A DNA stretch of 64,000 nucleotides from Rhizobium sp. L43 (lineage in GTDB: Bacteria > Pseudomonadota > Alphaproteobacteria > Rhizobiales > Rhizobiaceae), in NCBI RefSeq assembly GCF_002531725.1, contig NZ_NWSQ01000007.1, positions 62,001 through 126,000 of the forward strand, written 5' to 3'. The position numbers were made by a program, and so were the translations under genes. Below the pieces are notes generated by a model. The model saw only the letters and a list, made by a program, of their open reading frames with translations, did no database searches and was not told where the DNA came from. Positions 25,381 through 33,442 of this stretch are shown piece after piece. Every line of letters begins with the position of its first letter. The first letter of the stretch is position 1.

Positions 25381-26678
25381 TCCTCGATCAGGGGCTTGGC
25401 GACAAGCGTGCCGTAGTTGAAGACGCGCAGATAGAGGAGCGACAGCGCCACGCCGATGACCACGAGCACCAGCGCCATGGCGGCACCCAGCCCGTATTCG
25501 AGATTGCCGGCATAGTTCCTGAGCGCGGTGTGATAGGCAGACAGCGCCCAGACCTCGGTCGCGTTGCCCGGCCCGCCATTGGTGGCGAGCAGGATTTCAT
25601 TGAAGGAGGCAAGCAGCGACAAGGTCTGATAGCAGGTGACGAAGAGGATCGGCCAGCGCATCTGCGGCAGGATGATGTAACGGATCTGCTGCCAGCGCGA
25701 GGCGCCGTCGACCTCGCTCGCATAGAACTGGCTCTTCGGAATAGCCTTCATCGCCGAGGAGAACACCAGCATGCCCATCGAGGCGCCGATGAAGCCGTTG
25801 ATCAGCACCACGAAGAACCAGGCATTATAGGCGGTATCGAGCAGGTAGTTCTTCGGGGGGTAGCCGAACTTGCCCATCAGGATCGAAATGAAGCCGCTGT
25901 CCCAGGCGAGCCACTTCCACAGCATGACGTAGATGACGACGGGCGTGATGCGCGGCAGGAGCCAGATGCCGCGGAAGATCGAGGCCGGCGTCGGCGGCAT
26001 GTAATGCGTCCAGATGGCGAGCAGCAGCGCATAACCGACGTTGAAGAGCATCAGCACCAGTGCGACGTAGAGGACGGTATTGAAAAGCACACGCGCCATG
26101 TCGGGCGAACTGGCCATGCGTGAGAAATTGTCGGTCGTCCAGGTCCAGCCGGTATAGGTGGTCTTGGCGACGGTTTCCTTCTGCTCCGGCGTCAGGGCGA
26201 AACCCAGACTGTCCAGCGCCGAAAACAGCTGCTCCTTGCTGTCGAAGCGGGTGTTGAGGACGGAGCGGTTGAACTGTTCGGAGATCTGCTTGACCTCGCG
26301 TGTCGAAGGTCGCTCAGTGAGATCCTTGATCATGCGCTCAACGTCGCGGCGTGCCGGGAAGACCTCGCCCATATGTTTGGCGCGCAATTCCGCGGCAATC
26401 CCCGGCGCCATTCCGAGGCCCTCGACGGCCGTGAGGCCGGCCTCGTCGATCGTGTAGCGCGGTTCGGCCATCTCGGCAGCGATGTCGGGTATCGCCGATT
26501 TCAGCGCGATCAGGGAGTTGGGTGCGATCTGGTAGACACCGCCTGATATGCCGGTCGCAGTCGTCATGTTGGTCATCGAGAAGACCGCCGTCAGAACCAC
26601 CGGCATCAGGAAGAACAGGACGATCATGATCGCCGCAGGCGCAATCATCACCAGTCCGAGCGTTCTGGACGATTTCAT
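25377..26678 (-). CDS. CUT1-type ABC importer permease with enlarged first periplasmic loop
   Basis: A 433-residue permease, well above the 290-310 residues usual for UgpA-like proteins. TM1 (about 8-31) is followed by an extra polar segment of about 150 residues (roughly 45-190), before the normal core of five helices and the EAA loop at FYASEVDGASRWQQIRYIILPQMRW. The insertion contains a helix-hairpin-helix-like stretch (AGLTAVEGLGMAPGIAAEL). MalF also carries a large periplasmic domain that contacts its binding protein; a similar contact role is possible. No frameshift is evident. Confidence 0.88.
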   Translation of the reverse strand: MKSSRTLGLVMIAPAAIMIVLFFLMPVVLTAVFSMTNMTTATGISGGVYQIAPNSLIALKSAIPDIAAEMAEPRYTIDEAGLTAVEGLGMAPGIAAELRAKHMGEVFPARRDVERMIKDLTERPSTREVKQISEQFNRSVLNTRFDSKEQLFSALDSLGFALTPEQKETVAKTTYTGWTWTTDNFSRMASSPDMARVLFNTVLYVALVLMLFNVGYALLLAIWTHYMPPTPASIFRGIWLLPRITPVVIYVMLWKWLAWDSGFISILMGKFGYPPKNYLLDTAYNAWFFVVLINGFIGASMGMLVFSSAMKAIPKSQFYASEVDGASRWQQIRYIILPQMRWPILFVTCYQTLSLLASFNEILLATNGGPGNATEVWALSAYHTALRNYAGNLEYGLGAAMALVLVVIGVALSLLYLRVFNYGTLVAKPLIED

Positions 26679-26739
26679 GGAAGCCCCCTCATCGCGAACC
26701 GACCGGGCGGCGGGTTGCCGCCGCCCGGAAGAGTCGATC

Positions 26740-28086
26740 TTAGCGGATGACGATCTTGTCGCCGAGTGTGCTCTTCAGCTCGCTCTCGGCATCACCGACT
26801 GCGGCGTCCACGGTCTTGGCGCCGGTCCAGGATGCTTCGAGGTTCTTCCACATGATGTTCCAATATTTGCCGAAATCGGAATTGTTCGGCATCGCATTGG
26901 CATGTGGCAGCAGCCGCTCGGTGGCTTCGCGGGTCCAGCGGTCGGCCGCGTAGAAGTCGACGGTGGATTCCGATTTGGAGATGCCGAGATGGGCTGATTT
27001 GACCGCATGCAGCGCATTGGTGCGCGGCTCGGAGGCGATCTTGACCAGTTGAGCGGCGATCTCGGTGTCTTCCTGGTCGTGACCTGCGGTCAGGAGGTAG
27101 ACGAGCGGGTGGGTCAGCGTGTTGGCCTTGCCGCCTTCGCCGGCGGGGATCAGCGTGAAGATCACGTTGCCGAAGAAGTCCTTGAGGCCTTCCTGGTTGA
27201 CGAGGCGGGCATAGTGCCAGGTGCCGGCGTCCCAGATGCCGGCCTTGCCGGTGGCGACTTCCTTCCACCACTGGTCGCCCGGCATGCCGATGTGGTTCTT
27301 CTTGGTGACGCCTGCCTTCACGGCATCGGCGAAGAACTGATAGGTTCGGGTCATCGCGGCCTTGTCGAAGACGAGCTTGCCGTCTTCTTCCATCGTGCCG
27401 CCGAACGAGGTGTAGAACTGCCAGTAGTCGGGACCGTTGCTGGTGCGCGGATAAAAGCCGTAGCCGGGCTGGACGAGGCCCTTGTCCTGCATCTTCTTGG
27501 CGTCTTCAAGCACGTTCTTCATGGTGTACTTGCCATCCTGAACACTCTGCGGCAGCGCATCCAGATCGGCGTCGCTGTAACCGATCGCCTTCATGTAAGG
27601 CTTCCAGAAGAACATGGGGCGGGATTCGGCATCCTGCGGGATGCCGTAGACGGTGCCGTTGTAGGAAGCGATCTTCAGCAGGTTTTCATAGATGTCGCTG
27701 AGTGGCCAGGAGTCGAGATCGACGTAATCCTCGATCGGAACGATGAGGCCTGCCTGCGACCATGGCGCGATGTCTTCATGGCCGCTGACGACGATGTTCG
27801 GGGCGGTCTTGGCTTCGGCGGCAAGGGTCAGCGCCTGCTTGAAGTCCTCCCAGGCCGAATAGGGCTTCTTCTCGACGGTGATCTTCAGGTCTTCGCCCTT
27901 CAGCGCGGCTTCACGCTGCAACTGCTGGGCTGCGATCTCGATGGCGTCGAGGCGGTAGACGTCGTTCGGGCCGGTGCCGCCGGCCCAGACGCTGATGTGA
28001 ACGTCCTTGGCAAGCGCAATTGCAGAGGTCGAGGCTAGGATGGCGGCTGCGATGGTGAGGGATTTCAGTGTCGGCAAAATGGTCAT
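26740..28086 (-). CDS. CUT1-type ABC substrate-binding protein, first gene of phosphodiester-uptake operon
   Basis: A 448-residue extracellular solute-binding protein. A signal peptide (KSLTIAAAILASTSAIALA) is followed by VHISVWAGGTGPNDVYRLDAIE. Tryptophan-rich segments such as PDYWQFYTSFGG and WDAGTWHYARL probably line the ligand site. ATG 28086 follows GGGAGAC and is the only start giving a signal peptide. Six more genes on the same strand follow closely (two permeases, ATPase, GDPD, LacI regulator, IMPase). The likely ligand is a glycerophosphodiester or sugar phosphodiester, inferred from those enzymes. Confidence 0.88.
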   Translation of the reverse strand: MTILPTLKSLTIAAAILASTSAIALAKDVHISVWAGGTGPNDVYRLDAIEIAAQQLQREAALKGEDLKITVEKKPYSAWEDFKQALTLAAEAKTAPNIVVSGHEDIAPWSQAGLIVPIEDYVDLDSWPLSDIYENLLKIASYNGTVYGIPQDAESRPMFFWKPYMKAIGYSDADLDALPQSVQDGKYTMKNVLEDAKKMQDKGLVQPGYGFYPRTSNGPDYWQFYTSFGGTMEEDGKLVFDKAAMTRTYQFFADAVKAGVTKKNHIGMPGDQWWKEVATGKAGIWDAGTWHYARLVNQEGLKDFFGNVIFTLIPAGEGGKANTLTHPLVYLLTAGHDQEDTEIAAQLVKIASEPRTNALHAVKSAHLGISKSESTVDFYAADRWTREATERLLPHANAMPNNSDFGKYWNIMWKNLEASWTGAKTVDAAVGDAESELKSTLGDKIVIR

Positions 28087-28220
28087 CTTCTTCGTCTCCC
28101 TGGAAGAGCAGCGTGAAGCCTCTTGGCGGGTCAGCACTGCTGATGATGGCCGCTCCGAAACCCCACGAAAACGTGACGATGTCCGCTCTAGGGGTTTGAT
28201 GTAACGGCCGAATGACAAAA

Positions 28221-28236
28221 TTGAGCACGTGTGCAA
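28221..28236. promoter_or_regulatory. Candidate LacI-type operator ahead of the phosphodiester-uptake operon
   Basis: TTGAGCACGTGTGCAA is a 16-bp imperfect palindrome matching at six of eight positions per arm, with the central CG seen in LacI-family operators. It lies 135 bp upstream of the binding-protein start. Assignment to the operon's own LacI regulator is inferred. Confidence 0.55.
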
Positions 28237-28619
28237 AATTATTATGACGATGTTCTCGATGTGGTCAATTGCCGATGCAAAGGCGATATCGCTTCTGGGT
28301 GAAAATCAGCATCGATGGCGATCTTGAAGGCCTGAATGAGGTGCCCCTTGCCTCCGTTTTCCCAATCAGCTATTGGTAGTGTTGCAATCGACCAACAATG
28401 GAGGCGTGCAATGACAGATATTTCCTCGTCCAACGCCTCTTTGGTATAGGCTTCCGAAGCTCCCTACCCTCGATTCAGTCCGAGACCTTCAAGCTTCACC
28501 ATCCGAAGACGGCATCCGTTTCGCACGCAGCGTTTTGGCACGGCGACGTCCGCGCGACATGGCGTTGCGCTCTTCAGGCTTGAAAGAAGGGCGGTTCAGA
28601 ATTCTGACCGCGATTGATC
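28237..28619. other. Intergenic region with no convincing gene
   Basis: About 380 bp between the operon promoter and a small gene. Short open frames exist on both strands (for example 28242-28433 minus), but none has a ribosome site, a recognisable domain or rhizobial codon pattern. No repeat or RNA structure stood out. It could contain decayed sequence. Confidence 0.4.
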
Positions 28620-28802
28620 ATGAACAATCAGCATGCCGGCGAGAGCTTGGCGACATCCATGAGCGAGCTTTGCTCGCGATTTAGCTTTCGAGAGATTCTC
28701 GTCGCAACCATCATTGCCCGGCGGAAACGTCGTCGCATGGTAACCAGCTTGGACTCCTTTCCATCATGGCTGCGCCGCGACCTCGCTTTATCAGATGCAT
28801 AG
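28620..28802 (+). CDS. Small basic protein resembling DUF1127/YjiS-type proteins
   Basis: A 60-residue frame. An N-terminal stretch is followed by FREILVATIIARRKRRRMVTSLDSFPSWLRRDLALSDA. The arginine-rich centre and the C-terminal pattern of leucine, aspartate and LRRDLALSDA resemble DUF1127 proteins, which end similarly (LLRDIGL). In alphaproteobacteria such small proteins affect RNA turnover and phosphate or carbon metabolism. ATG 28620 is chosen over TTG 28614. Support is weak because the gene is short and lacks a clear ribosome site. Confidence 0.5.
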   Translation: MNNQHAGESLATSMSELCSRFSFREILVATIIARRKRRRMVTSLDSFPSWLRRDLALSDA

Positions 28803-28992
28803 ATCGGCTTCCTCGCCGATGTTGGGGAATATCCGGCCGGGATGGTTTCAAGGCAAAGTCATCCCGGCCGGCTTCGGCGGCCGAGCCACGCTTTGATTGA
28901 AATAGCTGGAATTTTAAGTTACGGAATTATACTTGGATTTCAGTATCCATCGCATCCGGCATCCTCCGATCATCGTTTTTGCACGTCCATTC

Positions 28993-29451
28993 ATGAGCCT
29001 TGAATCCGTCCGCGCCTTCTTCCGCGCCCATGCACCCGATATCGAAATCATCGAAACCGCCGAGAGCTCCTCGACGGTAGCGCTTGCCGCCGAAGCCCAC
29101 GGCGTCGAGCCCGCCCAGATCGCCAAGACGATCTGTCTGCGGGTCGGCGAGCAGATGATGCTGGTCGTTGCCGGCGGCATGGCACGGCTCGACAATCGCA
29201 AGTTCAAGGACACGTTCGGAGCCAAGGGGCGCATGCTCGACGCAGAAGAGGTGGTGGCGGTCACCAGCCATCCGGTCGGCGGCGTCTGCCCTTTCGGCCT
29301 GCCCTCGCCGCTGCCGATCTATTGCGACATCTCGCTGAAACGTTTCGATGAAGTTGTGCCGGCGGCCGGCTCGACGAATTCGGCCGTGCGCATCGAAACC
29401 GGACGGCTGGCCGAGCTGACCGGCGCCAGCTGGGTCGACGTCTGCCAGTAG
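28993..29451 (+). CDS. YbaK/ProX-type aminoacyl-tRNA deacylase domain protein
   Basis: A 152-residue single-domain protein of the YbaK/EbsC family. Visible are STVALAAEAHGVEPAQIAKTI, the VVAGGMARLDNRKFK segment with the family lysine, and HPVGGVCPFGLPSPLP near the active site. Family members hydrolyse mischarged aminoacyl-tRNAs in trans, such as Cys-tRNAPro or Ala-tRNAPro. ATG 28993 matches the usual family start; the longer frame to 28933 adds an unrelated leader. It is a stand-alone gene. Confidence 0.85.
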   Translation: MSLESVRAFFRAHAPDIEIIETAESSSTVALAAEAHGVEPAQIAKTICLRVGEQMMLVVAGGMARLDNRKFKDTFGAKGRMLDAEEVVAVTSHPVGGVCPFGLPSPLPIYCDISLKRFDEVVPAAGSTNSAVRIETGRLAELTGASWVDVCQ

Positions 29452-29549
29452 GCGTATGGCGGAATTGGAGCTGAAGAACTTCACACCTGAGAAACAGTAC
29501 CTATATTATCTCCCGACATGCCGTGATTGCGCATGACAGGAGATCAGGA

Positions 29550-30551
29550 ATGCCGGGTGCCGTTTCGCGTTTTGCCAAGTTTGCGGCCATTGCCGCTCTG
29601 ACGAGCGCTACCGTTTTTGCTTCCCTTCACAATGCAGAAGCGCGCCGGGCCGGCAGCAGCGGTTTCGGAAGCCGTGGCACGCGCACCTTCCAGGCTCCGC
29701 CGGTCACCAGCACCGCGCCCGGGACCGCAGCACCGATCGAACGGTCGATGACGCCGCGTCCGCAGACCACGGCACCTGCTGCCGCCCAGCAGCCCTTCGG
29801 CACCCAGCGCCCCGGTCTCTTCGGCGGCTTCGGCCGTTCGATGATCGGCGGCCTGATCGCCGGCGGCCTTCTCGGCATGCTGCTCGGCCATGGTTTCGGC
29901 GGCGGCTTCGGCTTCCTCGGCATGCTGCTTCAGATCGCGTTGATCGGCGGCGCCGTCATGCTCGCCATGCGTTATTTCGCCAACCGCCGCCAGCCGTCCT
30001 ACGGCACCGGCGGCCAGAGCCGATCCTACGCCCAGTCCTACGGCATGTCGCCTGCCGGCAACTCGTCCTTCCAGATCCCGGCGATCGGTTCGGGTGCGGG
30101 TTCGTCCTCGCGCGGCAACCGCCCGAGCGACGAGATCGGGCTGGCGCAGGCCGATCTCGACCAATTCGAGGAACTGCTGACCGGCGTTCAGACCGCTTAC
30201 GGTGCCGAGGATTACGGCACGTTGCGGCGCCTGACGACGCCTGAGGCGATGTCCTATCTTGCCGAGGAACTCGGCGAAAACGCCACCAACGGCGTGCGCA
30301 ACCGCGTCTCCGACGTCAAGCTGCTGCAGGGCGATATTGCCGAGGCCTGGCGCGAAGATGGTCAGGAATATGCGACGCTCGCGATGCGCTATTCCTCGAT
30401 CGATGCCATGGTCGAACGCGACAGCGGCCGGATCGTTTCCGGCAACGATCGTCACCCGAGCGAAAGCACCGAGGTATGGACCTTCGTGCGCAAGCCGAGC
30501 GCCGACTGGAAGCTCGCCGCAATCCAAGGCTCCGAGCAGCGCGCCGCCTGA
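29550..30551 (+). CDS. Tim44-like domain membrane protein
   Basis: A 333-residue exported or membrane protein. A signal segment ends near LHNAEA, followed by a proline/threonine-rich linker, then a glycine-rich hydrophobic region (residues about 90-150) forming one or two membrane segments, and a C-terminal Tim44-like/TRAPP-I-type domain from about residue 195 (DLDQFEELLTGVQTAYGAEDYGTLRRLTTPEAMSYL, by position). Bacterial proteins of this build are common in alphaproteobacteria but have no firm function. AGGAGA six bases before ATG 29550 fixes the start. Confidence 0.85.
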   Translation: MPGAVSRFAKFAAIAALTSATVFASLHNAEARRAGSSGFGSRGTRTFQAPPVTSTAPGTAAPIERSMTPRPQTTAPAAAQQPFGTQRPGLFGGFGRSMIGGLIAGGLLGMLLGHGFGGGFGFLGMLLQIALIGGAVMLAMRYFANRRQPSYGTGGQSRSYAQSYGMSPAGNSSFQIPAIGSGAGSSSRGNRPSDEIGLAQADLDQFEELLTGVQTAYGAEDYGTLRRLTTPEAMSYLAEELGENATNGVRNRVSDVKLLQGDIAEAWREDGQEYATLAMRYSSIDAMVERDSGRIVSGNDRHPSESTEVWTFVRKPSADWKLAAIQGSEQRAA

Positions 30552-30633
30552 GCGGCGCGCCTCTCCTGCTTTAGATCTTTGTTTTTACGCATGTCGTTGT
30601 ATCAAAACCGCTGCACACTTTGCGCGACATGCT

Positions 30634-31665
30634 TTAATTCACTGCGACCGGTTTGGAACGCATACGGGAAACCGTTTCGCGTTCCGCCCGCTTGCAGCGC
30701 ATCGGCGGCAGGCCGCGATCCATCAGTTCCATGTCTTCGAGCACCATGTCGCCCATCTTCTTGAAGGCGCTGTCGAGGGCGCCGGCCCGGTGTGCCGAGC
30801 GGATGAAGCCTTTCAGGTTGCGCACCGGATGGTCGGCTGACAGAGGCTCTTGCGGGTAGACGTCGCTCGCCGCGACGATATGGCCGGACGAGACGGCCGC
30901 CATCAGCGCATCGAAATCGACGACATCGGCGCGGCTGAGCAGGATAAAGGCCGCGCCCTTGCGCATGCTGGCGAAGGCGTCGGTGCCGAGAAATCCCCTG
31001 TTCTCGCTGGTGACGGCGGCGACGACGAAGATGAAATCGCTCTTCGTCAGCACATCCTCCAGGCTTGCCGGCTCGACGCCGTTTTCCTCGAGGATCGATT
31101 GCGGCAGCCAGGGATCGAACACCCGGATGCGCGCCCTGAAGCCGGAGAGCAGCCGGCGCAGCGCCTTGCCGAGATCGCCGAAGCCGACAATGCCGATCTC
31201 GGAGCCGGCGATCAGCCGCGCACTCACATTGCCCTCCCCGCCCCAGAGTTCGTTGCCTTGGCGAAAATCGACATCTGCGTCGACGATGCCGCGGGCCAAG
31301 GCCAGGGCGAAGCCGAGACCGATTTCGGCGACCGGCTCGGCAAAGACCTGGCCTGTGGTCACCACATGGATGCCGCGCTGGAACAGCACCTCATAGGGCA
31401 TGTTGTTGAGAAGGTTGCTTTCGACGTTGAGGATCGAGCGCAAGGCCGGCATTCTCGCCAGCGTTTCCGCCGAAAGCGGCGGCTGGCCGATGATGTAGCG
31501 CGCCTTGCCGAGGATCTCGTCACCGAGCCCGGCGATACTCTCTGGATCGGCCTCGACGATCTCGTATTTCGCATGCAGTTCGGCGCGCGCCATGTCCGTG
31601 AAGATTAGGTCGAGCGTGCGCGGCTCGGGGGCGCTGATTGCCAGCGGCCGTTCGGTGTTCGTCAT
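30634..31665 (-). CDS. D-2-hydroxyacid dehydrogenase (NAD-binding)
   Basis: A 343-residue member of the D-isomer-specific 2-hydroxyacid dehydrogenase family. The cofactor loop is EIGIVGFGDLGKALRRLL, and the catalytic region includes GAAFILLSRADVVDFDALMAAV. The usual arginine lies near SRAD and the glutamate in VYPQEPL. The late histidine motif appears as IRSAHRAGALD, where typical enzymes have TPHIAG. ATG 31665 is preferred because GGAGGAG lies just upstream, over longer frames starting at 31698. Substrate unknown; no operon partners. Confidence 0.85.
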   Translation of the reverse strand: MTNTERPLAISAPEPRTLDLIFTDMARAELHAKYEIVEADPESIAGLGDEILGKARYIIGQPPLSAETLARMPALRSILNVESNLLNNMPYEVLFQRGIHVVTTGQVFAEPVAEIGLGFALALARGIVDADVDFRQGNELWGGEGNVSARLIAGSEIGIVGFGDLGKALRRLLSGFRARIRVFDPWLPQSILEENGVEPASLEDVLTKSDFIFVVAAVTSENRGFLGTDAFASMRKGAAFILLSRADVVDFDALMAAVSSGHIVAASDVYPQEPLSADHPVRNLKGFIRSAHRAGALDSAFKKMGDMVLEDMELMDRGLPPMRCKRAERETVSRMRSKPVAVN

Positions 31666-31962
31666 GGGCATCTCCTCCATCGCGGCGGCTTGCGCCATCT
31701 CCGCCGGACGATTGATAGCCGCTGCGCGGGATCGTTTCCAGTTTGCAGAAAAGAACTATAAAAAACTTGGGGCGCGCTCGGGTCTGGGAGACGCTATCGA
31801 AAGCGGCATCTGCCTATCAGATAAGCAATTGAATTGGCTCGGTATTTCATGGCATTTTCGTTGACGGCGCGAATTCTTTGAACTAGCGTGATGCGCGCGA
31901 CTTGGAACCGTGCCTGTGTTCGGCGGCCGTAGGATATTCGAAAACTCACGAGGGAATGAGCA

Positions 31963-32562
31963 ATGAATTCAGCACTCAAGAGCGTCCTGCTGGCTTTGGC
32001 TGCCGTAGCGCTTCCAGCCGTCGCCTATGCCCATCCCGCCATCGGCGAAGCTGCCGGTTTCAGCCATGGCTTTGCCCATCCGATCTCTGGCCTCGATCAT
32101 GTCCTCGCCATGGTGATGGTCGGTATTTTCGCATTTCAACTCGGCGGCCGCGCCACCTGGCTCGTGCCGACGACCTTCGTTCTTGTCATGGCGCTCGGCG
32201 GCGTCGTCGGCGCTGCCGGCATCGCTCTTCCCTTCGTTGAATTGGGCATCGCGCTTTCCGTCGTCGTCCTCGGCGCTATCGTTGCGCTCAACATCAAGGC
32301 GCCGCTCGCCGCAGCGCTCGGTATTGTCGGCCTCTTTGCGATCGTCCACGGGCATGCGCACGGCGCCGAAATGCCGGAAAATGCCGCCGGCGCGGCCTAT
32401 GCCGCCGGTTTCATGGCCGCGACCGCGCTGCTGCACGTCACAGGCCTTGCCCTTGGTTACGTCATCGGCCGCATCGGTGAACGTCAGGGCGTTTTCGTGG
32501 CGCGCGCGGCTGGCGGCATCGCCGCCATATCAGGCGTCGGCATCCTGGCCGGCTTGATCTGA
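31963..32562 (+). CDS. hupE: HupE/UreJ-family nickel or cobalt permease
   Basis: A 199-residue membrane protein. A signal-like N-terminus ending PAVAYA is followed by HPAIGEAAGFSHGFAHPISGLDHVLAM, holding the histidine/aspartate metal motif typical of HupE, then about six hydrophobic helices and a histidine cluster (IVHGHAHGAE). HupE proteins bring in nickel for hydrogenase or urease, some take cobalt. No hydrogenase or urease genes are in this window, so it is a free-standing copy. GAGGGAATGAGCA precedes the ATG. Confidence 0.88.
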   Translation: MNSALKSVLLALAAVALPAVAYAHPAIGEAAGFSHGFAHPISGLDHVLAMVMVGIFAFQLGGRATWLVPTTFVLVMALGGVVGAAGIALPFVELGIALSVVVLGAIVALNIKAPLAAALGIVGLFAIVHGHAHGAEMPENAAGAAYAAGFMAATALLHVTGLALGYVIGRIGERQGVFVARAAGGIAAISGVGILAGLI

Positions 32563-32691
32563 GCCGCCTCGATATCATCGGCGGCGTGCGTAAACGCCGC
32601 TAGCTAGTCATCACAGTCACACCAGAACGCTCGGCATGCGCGCATCGCATTGCCGGGCGTTTCTGCGTCATGGCTGCGAAATGTTGCGGAG

Positions 32692-32705
32692 TTGATCCAA
32701 GTCAA
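32692..32705. promoter_or_regulatory. FNR/FixK-type box upstream of the cyd cluster
   Basis: TTGATCCAAGTCAA matches the TTGAT-N4-ATCAA anaerobox of FNR, FnrN and FixK at nine of ten defined positions. It lies about 160 bp before the regulator gene that heads the cytochrome bd cluster. Low-oxygen activation of a high-affinity oxidase fits. Confidence 0.6.
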
Positions 32706-32814
32706 ATCCGGCCGTGTCGCGTCCTGTTATATCCGGCTTACGACCAACGAACGGACATCCAAATCGACGCAGGGCCGCCTTGCCGATTGTCGGCGGGTCG
32801 CAAATGTCGCTATA

Positions 32815-32840
32815 GTGATTTCAGAAATTACTGAAATCAC
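32815..32840. promoter_or_regulatory. Perfect 10-bp-arm inverted repeat, candidate operator of the GbsR/MarR-type regulator
   Basis: GTGATTTCAG and CTGAAATCAC flank a six-base spacer. The site ends 19 bp before the regulator start codon and would overlap its promoter or leader, indicating autoregulation. It is unlike any neighbouring sequence in symmetry. Confidence 0.7.
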
Positions 32841-32859
32841 AGACGCAACGGAAATGACC

Positions 32860-33438
32860 ATGAACCTTCCGCCTCTCGTCCAGTCCTTCGTTCTCCATTT
32901 CGGCGAAATGGGCTCCCGCTGGGGAATCAACCGCACGGTCGGCCAGATCTATGCCTTGCTCTACGTCTCGCCCGCGCCGATCTGCGCCGAGGAGATCGCC
33001 GATTCGCTCGGCATTTCGCGCTCCAATGTGTCGATGAGCCTGCGTGAATTGCAGGCCTGGAACCTCGTCCTTCTCAAACACAAGCCGGACGACCGCCGGG
33101 ATTTCTTCACCACGCCGGATGATGTCTGGCTCATATTGCGCACACTTGCCGAGGAGCGAAAGAAGCGCGAAGTCGATCCGACGCTGTCGGTCCTGCGGGA
33201 GATCCTGATGCAGCGGCCGGCCAGCGACGCCGAGCGGCATGCGCAGGCGCGCATGAGCGAGATGCACACGCTGATCGAACAGCTGACGCATTGGTATGAA
33301 GACGTAAAACAACTTGAAACGGAAAGGCTTGCAACGCTACTCTCGCTTGGCGCGAAAGTGACCAAGCTTCTGGAGGCCAAGGACCGGGTCATCTCGCTCG
33401 GCCGCAGCCGCCGGCCGAATCCTGCGAACAAGAGTTAG
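32860..33438 (+). CDS. GbsR/MarR-type winged-helix regulator heading the cyd cluster
   Basis: A 192-residue regulator. The winged helix spans about residues 17-90 (GRTVGQIYALLY-like segment IGQ/TVGQIYALLYVSP, then EEIADSLGISRSNVSMSLREL and DDRRDFFTTPDD). The C-terminal half is a helical dimerisation region. Start ATG 32860 gives good spacing from GGAA at 32850; ATG 32854 is also possible. It ends 4 bp before cydD, so it is probably cotranscribed with cydDCABX. Other GbsR proteins sense small molecules; here a respiratory or oxidative cue is likely, by position. Confidence 0.82.
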   Translation: MNLPPLVQSFVLHFGEMGSRWGINRTVGQIYALLYVSPAPICAEEIADSLGISRSNVSMSLRELQAWNLVLLKHKPDDRRDFFTTPDDVWLILRTLAEERKKREVDPTLSVLREILMQRPASDAERHAQARMSEMHTLIEQLTHWYEDVKQLETERLATLLSLGAKVTKLLEAKDRVISLGRSRRPNPANKS

Positions 33439-33442
33439 CGCC

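Noticed and set aside
26229..26560. Possible frameshift or gene fusion in the long permease
   Set aside because: The frame is continuous with normal codon use through the extra segment, so an inserted domain explains it better.
28242..28433. 63-residue minus-strand frame in the gap upstream of the phosphodiester operon
   Set aside because: No ribosome site, no domain, atypical composition.
28547..28565. TTGGCACG sequence resembling a sigma-54 -24 element
   Set aside because: No GC-containing -12 element at the required spacing.
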